From an uncultured Selenomonadaceae bacterium (lineage in GTDB: Bacteria > Bacillota > Negativicutes > Selenomonadales > Selenomonadaceae), in assembly GCA_905236595.1 (NCBI GenBank), contig CAJORE010000028.1, positions 1 to 7,404 on the forward strand: a DNA stretch of 7,404 bases, written 5' to 3'. The position numbers were made by a program, and so were the translations under genes. The notes beneath the pieces are model-generated. The model did no database searches, was not told where the DNA came from, and saw only the letters and a list, made by a program, of their open reading frames with translations. Below are positions 1-7,404 of the stretch, piece after piece. Within the stretch, counting starts at the first letter, position 1. Each line of letters opens with the position of its first letter.

Positions 1-801
1 ACCGTTTTTTTCATTAACGGCACTCATGCCGCCGATATTACGGAGCTGGCGGAAAAATATCCCAATGTACGGTTCTGTCTTATGGGGCTGTATTCGCGGG
101 ACGCGAACAAAGTGCGCGAATATTCCGTACGCGATTATGAACCGCGTTACCTGGCGGGAATGTTGGCCGGATTACGCACCAAAACGAATCGGGTCGGTTA
201 TGTGGCGCCATACTCCGCCTCGGGAATAAACCGCGGCATAAACGCTTTTGCCTTGGGCGTTAAAAAGGTAAATCCTTCGGCCGAAATTTTGCTCACCTTT
301 ACCGGCGGTACAAGCAACAGGGAAAAAGAGGAACAAGCGGTACGCGCATTAAAAATTGCCCATGCCGACGTGCTTACTTATCATCAAGACAGCAAGACCG
401 TCGCTTCCGCCGCCGAACGGCTGTCGATGTACTTTGTTTCTTTCCATGAGATGTACAAAGATTTGGGCAGATGCTTGGGGGCAATAAAAATAAATTGGGC
501 AAAAGCCTACGCCGACGTTCTGAAATCCGAAAAAGCAATCGTCGGCAATGTCACCGTTTGGCCGGGCATGGTGGAAGGCATAATTGACCTGGAACTTATG
601 AAGTCAAAATTAAACCATCGCGAGATAGCGGCGCTTGAGACGGAAAGGGCGCATCTTCTGCACGGCAAACCAATCTTTGTCGGCGAAATTTACGATCGTA
701 TGGGCGCCAAACGTTGCAACGAAGGCGAATCCATAAGCGGCAAACACATTAGGAGCAATATGGGCTGGCTCATTCAAGGGGTGACGTTGATTGACTACTG
801 A
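1..801 (+). CDS. BMP-family (Med/PnrA-type) periplasmic substrate-binding protein, 5' end missing
   Basis: The frame is open from the first base and ends at TGA 799-801, leaving 266 visible codons. BMP proteins are usually about 320-370 residues, so roughly the first quarter, including any signal peptide or lipobox, lies outside the window. Family marks in order are the [12 protein letters not shown] block (from base 136), then [14 protein letters not shown] (from about base 196), then TYHQDS (bases 379-393), then INWAKAY and a C-terminal GEIYDRMG...MGWLIQGV block. The family consists of periplasmic or lipid-anchored binding proteins; characterised members (PnrA/TmpC, BmpA relatives) bind purine nucleosides and normally serve an ABC importer. 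No permease or ATPase gene follows. The next gene is a sensor kinase whose start overlaps this stop by 11 bases, so this protein may present its ligand to the kinase rather than to a transporter. Family assignment is firm; the ligand is unknown. Confidence 0.9.
   Translation, partial: TVFFINGTHAADITELAEKYPNVRFCLMGLYSRDANKVREYSVRDYEPRYLAGMLAGLRTKTNRVGYVAPYSASGINRGINAFALGVKKVNPSAEILLTFTGGTSNREKEEQAVRALKIAHADVLTYHQDSKTVASAAERLSMYFVSFHEMYKDLGRCLGAIKINWAKAYADVLKSEKAIVGNVTVWPGMVEGIIDLELMKSKLNHREIAALETERAHLLHGKPIFVGEIYDRMGAKRCNEGESISGKHIRSNMGWLIQGVTLIDY
776..784 (+). promoter_or_regulatory. Ribosome binding site deciding the TTG start of the sensor kinase
   Basis: AAGGGGTGA lies inside the last codons of the BMP gene, with six bases between it and TTG 791. 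It resembles the anti-Shine-Dalgarno complement AAGGAGGTGA with one base lost. The next in-frame candidate, GTG 812, has no comparable purine tract upstream, so TTG 791 is preferred. The arrangement points to translational coupling with the upstream gene. Confidence 0.65.
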
Positions 802-3535
802 CGAAGCCGTCGTGAACGACACGGACGAAACCTTCGGGGAGCGCGAACAAAACGCGACGGACAAACAGCAAAATATTTTGAATTTTGCTCTTAAACTCAT
901 CAGCCGCTTTGTAATTTTCGTCACAATTTTGACGGTTATCGGTTTTTTGATTACGGGAAAAATCGACGAATTGTTGACCGACGAAATGGAAAAAATCATC
1001 GCCAAACAGACCAATGTAACGGCGCAAATTGCTCGTGAACGCTTTGAAGGCGAACTCGAACAAATGCGGCGTTATGCTTTGATGTTGGAAAAGAACCAAA
1101 TTCCGGCGGTCAACTTGCTCGCCTCCATTGTGAGCGGCGAGCCAAACACCACGGCGGGCATTTTGGACATTAACGGCAATCCCGTAATCGGCGGCGCACT
1201 TCCCACCGATGCCATCATGCAGGTGCGCTTTGCCGCCAACGGCATCGGCACCTATCGCTACTACAACGGCACGGGCTTGGTGCTGTGCGTCCCCATATTA
1301 AACAATGATAATGTGCGCGGCGTGCTTTACAAAATTTATGGCGATTACGGTCTGAGCGAACGCTATTTTCACTTGGAAACCGATTACAGCGATCACATTT
1401 TGATTTGCGACAAGGAAACGGGACGTGTCATTGTTCCCTATCAGGGATTCGGCGAAGGGGATCGCTTTTTTGACGAAAAGCGACAAATACCCAAAGGGTG
1501 CGACGAAATATTACAGCGCTTGAAAGGCCAAGATGCGGCGGCGCTCTATTCGCCGCAAAATATCGACGAACAATACGCGGTTTTTGCCGCCGTCATCAGC
1601 GACAATTTCGTCATCGTAGGCTATGTTGATTGGCAAAAGGCCATTGGCGGCGTGCCGCATATTCATCGTATCGTGTTGTGGATATTCGGCATTTTGCTGT
1701 TGATGTTCTCCGTGTTCGTGCTTTACTCGTTCACCGCCGAATTGAAGGTCGCCGAGAGCGACGAACTTCGCGAAGCCAAAGCCGAAGCCGAACGCGCCAG
1801 CAAAGCCAAGAGCGATTTCTTGGCGAACATGAGCCATGAGATAAGGACGCCGCTCAACGCCGTTTTGGGCATGAACGAGATGATTTTGCGCGAAACGGAC
1901 GAAAAATCACCGCTACGCAAATACGCTTTCAACGTCAAAAGTGCCGGCGAAAATTTACTCTCGCTTATCAACGATATTTTGGATTTCTCCAAAATCGAAT
2001 CGGGCAAAATGGAAATTGTCGAAGCGCCGTATTCCATAAGCTCTGTGCTAAACGACATCTTTAACATGATTCGCTTCAAGGCGGAACAAAAAGGTTTGGC
2101 GTTCAACATTGAATTTGACGAGACGATTCCCGATGCGCTGATCGGTGACGAGGTACGGATACGCCAAGTCATCGTCAACATCTTGAACAACGCCGTAAAA
2201 TATACCCCCTCCGGCAGCGTCACGTTCAAAGTCAACTGGCAGAATATGGGCGACGGCACGGCGATGTTCGCTTTTTCCTCCGTTGATACCGGCATCGGCA
2301 TCCGTGAGGAGGACAAAGGGAAACTGTTTTCCCAATTTGAGCGGCTCGACATACAAAAGAACCGCACCATCGAAGGCACGGGGCTGGGTCTTTCGATAAC
2401 GTTGCGGCTTGTGGGCATGATGCACGGCGAATTGACGGTTGATTCGGTTTACGGCGAGGGCAGTACCTTCACCATAAAATTGCCGCAGAAAATCGAAAAT
2501 CCGGAGCCGGTCGGCGACTTCCGCGCCCGTGTCGAAGAATATATGCGGCAACAAAATCTGTATCATGAGAGCTTCATCGCGCCCGACGCGCACATTTTGG
2601 TTGTTGACGACAGCGAAATGAACTTGTTCGTCGTCGAGAATCTCTTGAAGAAAACGCAAATTCAAGTTACGCGTTCCTTGAGCGGCAAGGATTGCTTGGA
2701 AAAAATCGCCGAGAAACATTACGACGTTATTTTCCTCGATCACATGATGCCCGAAATGGACGGCATTGAAACTTTGCAACGAGCCAAGGATATGCCGTAC
2801 AGCAAATGCAAGGATGTGCCGATAATTGCGCTTACCGCCAACGCCATATCGGGCGTGCGGGAAATGTTCCTTGAAAAAGGGTTTACGGATTATCTTTCCA
2901 AACCCGTGGACAGCAAAGCTCTGGAGCGTATGTTGCAAAAATATTTGCCTGCCGAACTCGTGCTTACCGGCGGTAAGGCTGACGCCGCCAAGGAAGCCGC
3001 CGCGCCGTCGGCGCAAAATGTTGCCCCGTTGGCCGATAAACAGGCGCAAACGTCCTTGGCCAAAGCCGAAGATGTTTCAGTCGCGCAAACGACGGCGCCG
3101 ACGGATGAGGCCGCCGGGGACGAAACGACAGACACCGGCGAAACAGCGGCGCAATATATCGACACGGATTTGGGGATGCAATACAGCGGCGGCATGGAAG
3201 AGATGTACCGTACGTTCATAACGATGTTCTGCAAACGCCGCGAGGAGACGAAAGCCAAACTGCAAGACGCCTTCGACACCGAAAACTGGCAAGATTATAC
3301 GACATACATTCACGCATTGAAATCCACGGCGCTTTCCATGGGCGGCAAACTTTTATCCGAGGAGGCTAAGGCGTTGGAGATGGCGGGTCATGCCTATTTG
3401 GACGAGGCTTCTTCGGCGGAGCAAAAAGAAGAACGGCTTTCCTACATTCGTGCCAACCATGAAAAAACGATGGCGCTTTACGATGCGTTTGCGGCGGAAG
3501 CGGCCGCCCGTGATTTAATCGACAAAGACGAGTAG
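791..3535 (+). CDS. Hybrid sensor histidine kinase with receiver and HPt domains
   Basis: A 914-residue inner-membrane sensor that should autophosphorylate on His and relay phosphate His-Asp-His. Visible parts: transmembrane helix about 36-56; periplasmic region about 57-290, probably double-CACHE/PAS-like ([10 protein letters not shown] near 123-132, [13 protein letters not shown] near 202-214); second transmembrane helix about 292-314; a charged coiled coil about 316-340 with no recognisable HAMP. HisKA follows with SHEIRTPLN (phospho-acceptor His349). The ATPase has an N box at 463-472 (Asn467), DTGIGI 499-504, an F box near 512-520 and GTGLGL 529-534. The receiver (about 601-718) has the acidic pair Asp606/Asp607, acceptor Asp650, Thr682 and Lys704. 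An Ala/Thr/Glu-rich linker (about 727-787) leads to an HPt domain with [13 protein letters not shown], acceptor His841. All catalytic residues are intact. The start is TTG, overlapping the BMP gene by 11 bases. No separate output regulator is visible, so the final phosphate acceptor lies elsewhere. Architecture is certain; the signal is not. Confidence 0.95.
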   Translation: MTTDEAVVNDTDETFGEREQNATDKQQNILNFALKLISRFVIFVTILTVIGFLITGKIDELLTDEMEKIIAKQTNVTAQIARERFEGELEQMRRYALMLEKNQIPAVNLLASIVSGEPNTTAGILDINGNPVIGGALPTDAIMQVRFAANGIGTYRYYNGTGLVLCVPILNNDNVRGVLYKIYGDYGLSERYFHLETDYSDHILICDKETGRVIVPYQGFGEGDRFFDEKRQIPKGCDEILQRLKGQDAAALYSPQNIDEQYAVFAAVISDNFVIVGYVDWQKAIGGVPHIHRIVLWIFGILLLMFSVFVLYSFTAELKVAESDELREAKAEAERASKAKSDFLANMSHEIRTPLNAVLGMNEMILRETDEKSPLRKYAFNVKSAGENLLSLINDILDFSKIESGKMEIVEAPYSISSVLNDIFNMIRFKAEQKGLAFNIEFDETIPDALIGDEVRIRQVIVNILNNAVKYTPSGSVTFKVNWQNMGDGTAMFAFSSVDTGIGIREEDKGKLFSQFERLDIQKNRTIEGTGLGLSITLRLVGMMHGELTVDSVYGEGSTFTIKLPQKIENPEPVGDFRARVEEYMRQQNLYHESFIAPDAHILVVDDSEMNLFVVENLLKKTQIQVTRSLSGKDCLEKIAEKHYDVIFLDHMMPEMDGIETLQRAKDMPYSKCKDVPIIALTANAISGVREMFLEKGFTDYLSKPVDSKALERMLQKYLPAELVLTGGKADAAKEAAAPSAQNVAPLADKQAQTSLAKAEDVSVAQTTAPTDEAAGDETTDTGETAAQYIDTDLGMQYSGGMEEMYRTFITMFCKRREETKAKLQDAFDTENWQDYTTYIHALKSTALSMGGKLLSEEAKALEMAGHAYLDEASSAEQKEERLSYIRANHEKTMALYDAFAAEAAARDLIDKDE

Positions 3536-3549
3536 CGGTGTTTTTCGGC

Positions 3550-3555
3550 GGAGGT
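3550..3555 (+). promoter_or_regulatory. Strong ribosome binding site fixing the methyltransferase start
   Basis: GGAGGT sits six bases before ATG 3562. The open frame extends back to GTG 3538, but that codon would place this site inside the coding region and lacks its own purine tract, so ATG 3562 is chosen. Confidence 0.85.
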
Positions 3556-3561
3556 ATTTTG

Positions 3562-4386
3562 ATGCAAATACGAATTTTGGACGGACGTTATTTTGATATT
3601 GCGGGTCACGGCTATTTGATGAAATCCGATTATTCGGTAACCGCCGATGCGGGATATTATCATGCGCTGGCGTCGCTGTTAAAATTAAACGCGGCGCAAG
3701 GCACGCAATTTTGCCGCGTGGGGAATAAGCACGACGGCGGTTATGTAATGATAAACGACAAATTTCATGGGGGGGTAGCATATTCCTTCGGAATAAACCG
3801 TGACGTATCGTGGGACTTGGGTCTTGCAAGCCAAGGTTTTGACATCTTCATGTACGATCCGACGATTGACGGCTTGCCTTTGCAGGATCCCCATTTTCAC
3901 TTTTTCCGCGAAGGCATCGCCGGCAGTAACAAGCCGACGGAAAATCTTTATACGCTCGAATATTTTATGCACAAAAACGGCCACGACAACGGGCGCGACA
4001 TGATTTTGAAAATTGATACCGAAGGTGCGGAGTGGGATTTTTTGCGGCAGGTTGATTCGGCAACATTGCAACAATTCGATCAGATTATTTTTGAATTTCA
4101 CAATCTTATTGCCGGGCAAACCTACGAACAAATGGCGGACAAAATCGCGGCCTTCGCGAAGATGAACAAAACCCACGGCCTTGTTCACCTTCACGGAACG
4201 AACATGGATATGCAGGTTATCGTTGACGGCAACGTATGGCCGAACGCATTGGAAGCCACCTATGTCAACCGGCAAAATTACGTCTTAACGAGCGGCGACA
4301 ATATAATTTTGCCGAACGCGCTTGACCGGCCAAGCGACGAGAATCGCGAAGAAATTATTTTGGGCAAGTGGAATTTGCGAAATTAA
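3562..4386 (+). CDS. FkbM/METTL24-like SAM-dependent methyltransferase
   Basis: A predicted 274-residue soluble class I methyltransferase with no signal peptide or membrane helix. An N-terminal VGNKHDGGYVM block (53-63) resembles the entry segment of the Methyltransf_22/FkbM-type families. It is followed by YSFGINRDVSWD (74-85), the likely SAM-binding motif I region, and then MYDPT (97-101), whose Asp99 is the usual acidic residue after strand 2. LKIDTEGAEWDFL (149-161) is the hallmark of FkbM-type enzymes, and IIFEFHNL (175-182) is the following strand. Such enzymes usually O-methylate sugars or natural-product scaffolds, and here no glycosyltransferase or biosynthetic gene is in view, so the substrate is unknown. 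The gene follows the kinase by 26 bases, consistent with one transcript, and precedes mtnN, whose product removes the S-adenosylhomocysteine a methyltransferase makes. A run of seven G (3769-3775) lies in codons 70-72. Family is well supported; specific role is not. Confidence 0.8.
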   Translation: MQIRILDGRYFDIAGHGYLMKSDYSVTADAGYYHALASLLKLNAAQGTQFCRVGNKHDGGYVMINDKFHGGVAYSFGINRDVSWDLGLASQGFDIFMYDPTIDGLPLQDPHFHFFREGIAGSNKPTENLYTLEYFMHKNGHDNGRDMILKIDTEGAEWDFLRQVDSATLQQFDQIIFEFHNLIAGQTYEQMADKIAAFAKMNKTHGLVHLHGTNMDMQVIVDGNVWPNALEATYVNRQNYVLTSGDNIILPNALDRPSDENREEIILGKWNLRN

Positions 4387-4397
4387 GCACTGCTTTC

Positions 4398-4419
4398 GGG
4401 CGGGTGAACCAACCCGCCC
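4398..4419 (+). repeat. Perfect 8-bp inverted repeat (hairpin) between methyltransferase and mtnN
   Basis: GGGCGGGT (4398-4405) and ACCCGCCC (4412-4419) pair perfectly around a six-base loop, starting 11 bases after the methyltransferase stop. The T-rich tract that an intrinsic terminator needs is absent directly after the stem on either strand; a broken one (TTGTTTCGGTTT) begins about ten bases later on the + strand. It could be a weak terminator, an RNA-stabilising hairpin or a REP-like palindromic unit. The rest of the gap (4420-4482) holds a lone TATAAA at 4443-4448 without a properly spaced -35, so no promoter is called. Confidence 0.6.
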
Positions 4420-4482
4420 ACCCCGACAGTTGTTTCGGTTTCTATAAACAGAAAGCTGTGCAACGAAAGGAAGAATAATACA

Positions 4483-5211
4483 ATGAATGAACGGCAACAT
4501 GATTCCCAATCATTAAAAATCGGCATTATCGGCGCTATGAAGTCCGAAGTCGAAGAATTGAAACGAGCCGCCAATGTCAAAGCGCCGTTTGCTTGCGGAG
4601 GGCGCGATTTTTTTGAAGGCGAGTTGGGCGGCGTAAAAGTCGTCATCGTCGAATGTGGCATCGGCAAGGTGAATGCGGCGCTTTGCGCCAGCGTCCTTAC
4701 GGTGAAGTACGGGGTCAGCCACATAATAAACACCGGGGTTGCCGGTTCCTTGAACAATGCTTTGAACATCGGGGATATTGTGGTATCGGTTGATGCGGTG
4801 CAACACGATTACGACGTGTCGCATATCGGTTTTAAGAAAGGCGAGATACCCTTTACGGGGAAATATGCTTTTGAAGCCGACGCCTTTATGCGGCAAAAAG
4901 CCGTGGCTGTTGCCAAGAAAGTTTTGCCCGACATCGGTGTTATCGAGGGGCGGATTGCTTCCGGCGATCAATTCATTGCTTCCAAGGAGCAAAAGGCGAA
5001 AATCGTCGGCGAATTTGCCGCCGATTGTGCCGAGATGGAGGGCGCCGCCATTGCTCAAGTCGCCTATTTGTCGCAAACGCCGTTCGTTATTTTGCGGGCC
5101 ATATCCGACAAAGCCGATGAGAGCGCCCAAGTGAGTTTTGACGAATTCCAGCGCGAAGCGGCAAAAAATTCGGCGCGACTGGTGGAGGAATTGGTGCCGG
5201 CATTTAAGTGA
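4483..5211 (+). CDS. mtnN: 5'-methylthioadenosine/S-adenosylhomocysteine nucleosidase
   Basis: A 242-residue cytoplasmic enzyme that hydrolyses methylthioadenosine and S-adenosylhomocysteine to adenine plus the thioribose sugar, clearing by-products of SAM use and feeding methionine salvage and, through LuxS where present, AI-2 formation. Aligned by eye with E. coli MtnN, it has [12 protein letters not shown] (Glu22, matching Glu12), GIGKVNAA (59-66), INTGVAG (82-88), IASGDQF (158-164), AEMEGAAIA (Glu186, matching Glu174) and RAISDKAD with Asp209, matching the catalytic Asp197. It is complete, with about ten extra residues before the usual start. ATG 4483 is chosen because AAGGAAG (4467-4473) lies nine bases upstream. 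It follows an FkbM-like methyltransferase and precedes a chemoreceptor; both imply SAM-dependent methylation, which generates this enzyme's substrate. Nothing unusual is seen in the active site. Confidence 0.96.
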   Translation: MNERQHDSQSLKIGIIGAMKSEVEELKRAANVKAPFACGGRDFFEGELGGVKVVIVECGIGKVNAALCASVLTVKYGVSHIINTGVAGSLNNALNIGDIVVSVDAVQHDYDVSHIGFKKGEIPFTGKYAFEADAFMRQKAVAVAKKVLPDIGVIEGRIASGDQFIASKEQKAKIVGEFAADCAEMEGAAIAQVAYLSQTPFVILRAISDKADESAQVSFDEFQREAAKNSARLVEELVPAFK

Positions 5212-5275
5212 TGACGGATTATCTTGAGCAGGAAAAAATCATCTCGCGCCGAATAAGAACGCCACGAACATTTGC

Positions 5276-5286
5276 GAGGGGAGGAG
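5276..5286 (+). promoter_or_regulatory. Strong ribosome binding site fixing the chemoreceptor start
   Basis: GAGGGGAGGAG ends five bases before ATG 5292, an optimal placement. The frame stays open upstream to ATG 5211 and GTG 5208, but those have no purine tract before them, so ATG 5292 is the likely start. Confidence 0.85.
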
Positions 5287-5291
5287 TAGCT

Positions 5292-7310
5292 ATGAACACA
5301 CAGCGAACGGTAAAAGCGGAAATGCTCTTTAAGATTTTGCCGGTGGTGGCGATCGGTCTGATAATTTTATCGGCGGTTACGTTTAACTACGTCGGCGACA
5401 ATTTTGAAAAGCAACTGATCGACAGTTCGCTCAAAAATTCGGAGGAAGTGGCCGAATCCGTTTCGGCGTGGCTTGATAAACGAATGCTTGAGACGCGCAT
5501 GACCGCCAATATTCCGGCGGCGCGTACCATGAATGCGGAGCTTTTGAATCAAAACAATGTGAATCGTCTCGCGCTTATGGAAAAGGCTTATCCCGGTGTG
5601 GTGGATTCCGTGTCGTGGGGGTCCTTTGACGGTTCGGGTGTCCTTTACGGGCATACGCGTGCGGGTTTTAAGGAAATGCACAACGCCGAGAAAGCGTGGT
5701 ACAAGGAAACAATGACGGGGACGAAGGATTCCTTTATGTCAAGTCCCGTTATCAGCCAAGCCACGGGCAAAATTATCGTCAATTCCATAGCGCTTATCAA
5801 AGATGACAACGGCAAAAATGTCGGCATGGCGTTGGCGGCGATTTACGTCGAGGCTGTCATGCAAAAGGTCGAGGCGCTTAAATTCGGCGAGGAAGGCTAC
5901 AGTCTGTTGGTCGCCAAAGACGGAACATATATTGTGAATCCCGATGCCGAAGCGATTATGAAGAAAAAAATCGGCGACGAGGAGAATGCCGCACTCAAGG
6001 AATTGGGCAGTAAAATGCTGTCCGGGGAAGCGGGGGTTTTCCGCTTTGAAAACACAACGGGCGAGAAGATGATTGCTTTTTATAACCCGATAACGGCTAC
6101 GGGTTGGGGCATGGCAAGTCTTGCTTACGAACGCGAACTTTTTGCTCCCGTCAAAAATTCGTTGATGATAATGACGGGGATAAGCATTTTGCTTTTGGTG
6201 TTGATAAGTTTTGGCATCGTCGTCACGATAAATCGGGTAATGGCGCCGCTACAACTTATGATTGAAGAAATGAACCTGTTGGCGGCGGGGGATTTTCGCG
6301 ATCGTCCGGCGCGGGTGACGGCGCAAAACGAACTTGGGGATTTGGCGTTGGCGCTTCGCGATATGCGAAAAGCCGTCAGCGGCGTTTTGCAAAAAGTCGG
6401 TGCCTCCAGCGATAATTTATCCGGCGCGGCTCAGTCATTGGGGCTTACAACGGAACAATCCGCCGCCGCCTCCGCGCAAGTTGCCGACAGCATTGTCAAT
6501 GTGGCGGGCGGCGCCAGCGAACAGCTTGATGCGGTGGAAAAAGCGCGGCGCGTCGTTGATGATTTGAACGAATCCATAAAGAGTATTGCCGAGGAAGCGC
6601 ACAAAGCCGCCGCATCGGGGCGCGAGGCATCGGAAATTGCCAAGCAGGGCGGCACGACGCTAAAAACCGCCATCAATCAGATTAAACTCATTGAGGAGAG
6701 TACCCTTCGTTCGGCGGATGTGGTCGGCACGTTGGGCGATCGCTCAAAAGCTATCGGCGAAATCGTGTCCACCATAAGCGGCATAGCCGAGCAAACGAAT
6801 TTGTTGGCGCTTAATGCGGCAATCGAGGCGGCGCGTGCCGGTGAAGCCGGACGCGGGTTTGCCGTGGTTGCCGACGAGGTACGCAAACTTGCCGAAAGCT
6901 CCAACACCGCCGCCGGAGAAATTGCCCGCATGGTCAACGAAACTCAGCGCGACACCGAAGACGCCGTGGCGGGTATGCAACAAGGCAGCGAACAGGTTCG
7001 CAAGGGCGCGGAGAACATTATTGCCATGGAAGAAGCTTTCTCCCGCATTTTGGAAATGGTCGGCAGAGTGTCCGAGGACGTGCAAAAAATAGCTCACGCC
7101 ATTGAAGGCATGACCGAGGGCAGTCAAGCCATCGTTGACAATGTGGCGGTTATCGGACAAACGAGTCGGTCGGCCGCTTCGGAAGCGCAAACCGTGTCTG
7201 CCGCAACCCAAGAGCAAACGGCCAGCGTTCAGGAGATCGCCGGCAGCGCACAAAACCTCAACAAAATGGCCGAGGAATTAAAAGCGGACGTCGGGAAATT
7301 CAAATTCTGA
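5292..7310 (+). CDS. Methyl-accepting chemotaxis protein with double-CACHE sensor
   Basis: A 672-residue transmembrane chemoreceptor that should control CheA through CheW. Order: short cytoplasmic N terminus, transmembrane helix about 12-34, periplasmic dCACHE_1-like domain about 35-288, second helix about 290-312, HAMP about 313-366, then the long signalling coiled coil to the C terminus. The hairpin tip is the near-invariant stretch 498-535, including [21 protein letters not shown] and ADEVRKLAE. The arm after the tip is about 22 heptads, consistent with a 44-heptad-type receptor. Possible methylation patches are Gln/Glu-rich segments near 386-396 and 637-645. The protein ends KFKF and lacks a CheR/CheB-tethering pentapeptide. 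In the sensor, the AWY of the amino-acid-binding motif is present (135-137), but the Tyr, Arg and Asp partners appear as Met129, Lys134 and Ala183, so the ligand may not be an amino acid. No che genes are visible. It lies 80 bases after mtnN. Confidence 0.95.
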   Translation: MNTQRTVKAEMLFKILPVVAIGLIILSAVTFNYVGDNFEKQLIDSSLKNSEEVAESVSAWLDKRMLETRMTANIPAARTMNAELLNQNNVNRLALMEKAYPGVVDSVSWGSFDGSGVLYGHTRAGFKEMHNAEKAWYKETMTGTKDSFMSSPVISQATGKIIVNSIALIKDDNGKNVGMALAAIYVEAVMQKVEALKFGEEGYSLLVAKDGTYIVNPDAEAIMKKKIGDEENAALKELGSKMLSGEAGVFRFENTTGEKMIAFYNPITATGWGMASLAYERELFAPVKNSLMIMTGISILLLVLISFGIVVTINRVMAPLQLMIEEMNLLAAGDFRDRPARVTAQNELGDLALALRDMRKAVSGVLQKVGASSDNLSGAAQSLGLTTEQSAAASAQVADSIVNVAGGASEQLDAVEKARRVVDDLNESIKSIAEEAHKAAASGREASEIAKQGGTTLKTAINQIKLIEESTLRSADVVGTLGDRSKAIGEIVSTISGIAEQTNLLALNAAIEAARAGEAGRGFAVVADEVRKLAESSNTAAGEIARMVNETQRDTEDAVAGMQQGSEQVRKGAENIIAMEEAFSRILEMVGRVSEDVQKIAHAIEGMTEGSQAIVDNVAVIGQTSRSAASEAQTVSAATQEQTASVQEIAGSAQNLNKMAEELKADVGKFKF

Positions 7311-7404
7311 GATTACATGGGAAACACTGCATAAATGAGTTCGTGCCATTGCCGAGGGATTTTTTCGGCAGACAAGGAATGACGACGAAGCGTAGTGGTG
7401 CTAC
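7311..7404. other. Non-coding tail after the chemoreceptor, possibly the start of an interspersed repeat
   Basis: No open frame with a ribosome binding site is seen in these 94 bases. The stretch begins with GGGAAACACTGCATAA (7319-7334), has a hairpin at 7350-7370 and ends in a sequence that can form a 4-bp stem (GTAG 7392-7395 with CTAC 7401-7404). The text has the look of an intergenic repeat unit rather than a promoter or leader, but the other end is beyond the window, so this is only a suspicion. Confidence 0.3.
7350..7370 (+). repeat. Hairpin with T-rich loop downstream of the chemoreceptor
   Basis: TGCCGA (7350-7355) pairs with TCGGCA (7365-7370). Two further G-T pairs could extend the stem to eight pairs with a five-base loop. 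The T run lies in the loop and inner stem rather than after it, and GACAAGG follows the stem, so it does not fit an intrinsic terminator on this strand; on the other strand no T run follows either. It could still act as a 3'-end stabiliser or belong to a repeat. Confidence 0.45.

Noticed and set aside
2048..3049. A 333-codon open frame on the - strand inside the sensor kinase gene
   Set aside because: It runs antisense to unmistakable kinase, ATPase and receiver motifs, shows no recognisable protein family and is explained by the codon bias of the + strand gene.
3538..3561. A GTG 3538 start for the methyltransferase
   Set aside because: The GGAGGT site at 3550-3555 is ideally placed for ATG 3562, while GTG 3538 has no ribosome binding site.
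4430..4448. A sigma-70-type promoter before mtnN (TTGTTT at 4430-4435, TATAAA at 4443-4448)
   Set aside because: The spacer is only seven bases instead of about 17, and nothing like a -35 lies at the correct distance from TATAAA.
4513..5130. A 205-codon open frame on the - strand across mtnN
   Set aside because: It mirrors mtnN, where all catalytic motifs are read on the + strand; its own translation resembles nothing known to me.
5224..5256. A sigma-28-like promoter before the chemoreceptor (GCCGAATAA at 5248-5256 resembles GCCGATAA)
   Set aside because: It has one extra base compared with the consensus, and no TAAA element lies at the right distance upstream.
6744..7253. A 169-codon open frame on the - strand within the chemoreceptor signalling domain
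   Set aside because: It is the antisense of a highly conserved, repetitive coiled-coil region, and no family features are seen.
7350..7370. An intrinsic terminator after the chemoreceptor
   Set aside because: The T run is in the loop and inner stem, and no T tract follows the stem on either strand.

Overview
The window is about half G+C and tightly packed. Five genes all lie on the + strand, with only short gaps between them, each preceded by a purine-rich ribosome binding site. The gene families suggest a motile, probably anaerobic bacterium of the Firmicutes sphere. These families are a double-CACHE chemoreceptor, a hybrid sensor kinase ending in HPt, a BMP-family binding protein and an MTA/SAH nucleosidase. 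The chemoreceptor tail and the nucleosidase remind me most of Negativicutes (Selenomonas-like relatives). That placement is an impression from protein style, not a demonstrated assignment.

Layout: (1) bases 1-801 hold the C-terminal part of a BMP-family (Med/PnrA type) periplasmic substrate-binding protein, whose start lies outside the window. (2) Overlapping its stop by 11 bases is a 914-residue membrane sensor kinase with the order TM - periplasmic sensor - TM - coiled coil - HisKA - HATPase - receiver - HPt. (3) After 26 bases comes a 274-residue FkbM/METTL24-like SAM-dependent methyltransferase. (4) After a 96-base gap holding a perfect 8-bp hairpin comes mtnN (MTA/SAH nucleosidase). (5) After 80 bases comes a 672-residue methyl-accepting chemotaxis protein. 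(6) The last 94 bases are non-coding and hold a second hairpin that may belong to an interspersed repeat cut by the window end. There is no gene-free stretch longer than 300 bases.

How the genes may work together (inference): the binding protein and the kinase are probably translated together and may form a sensor pair, with the BMP protein as the periplasmic ligand receptor and the kinase feeding an internal His-Asp-His relay. No cognate response regulator is visible. The methyltransferase releases S-adenosylhomocysteine, which MtnN hydrolyses. Chemoreceptor methylation by CheR would produce the same by-product. BMP proteins with known ligands bind purine nucleosides and MtnN acts on adenosine-type nucleosides, so a nucleoside-sensing theme is possible but unproven. 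I see no mobile element, CRISPR array, tRNA or rRNA.
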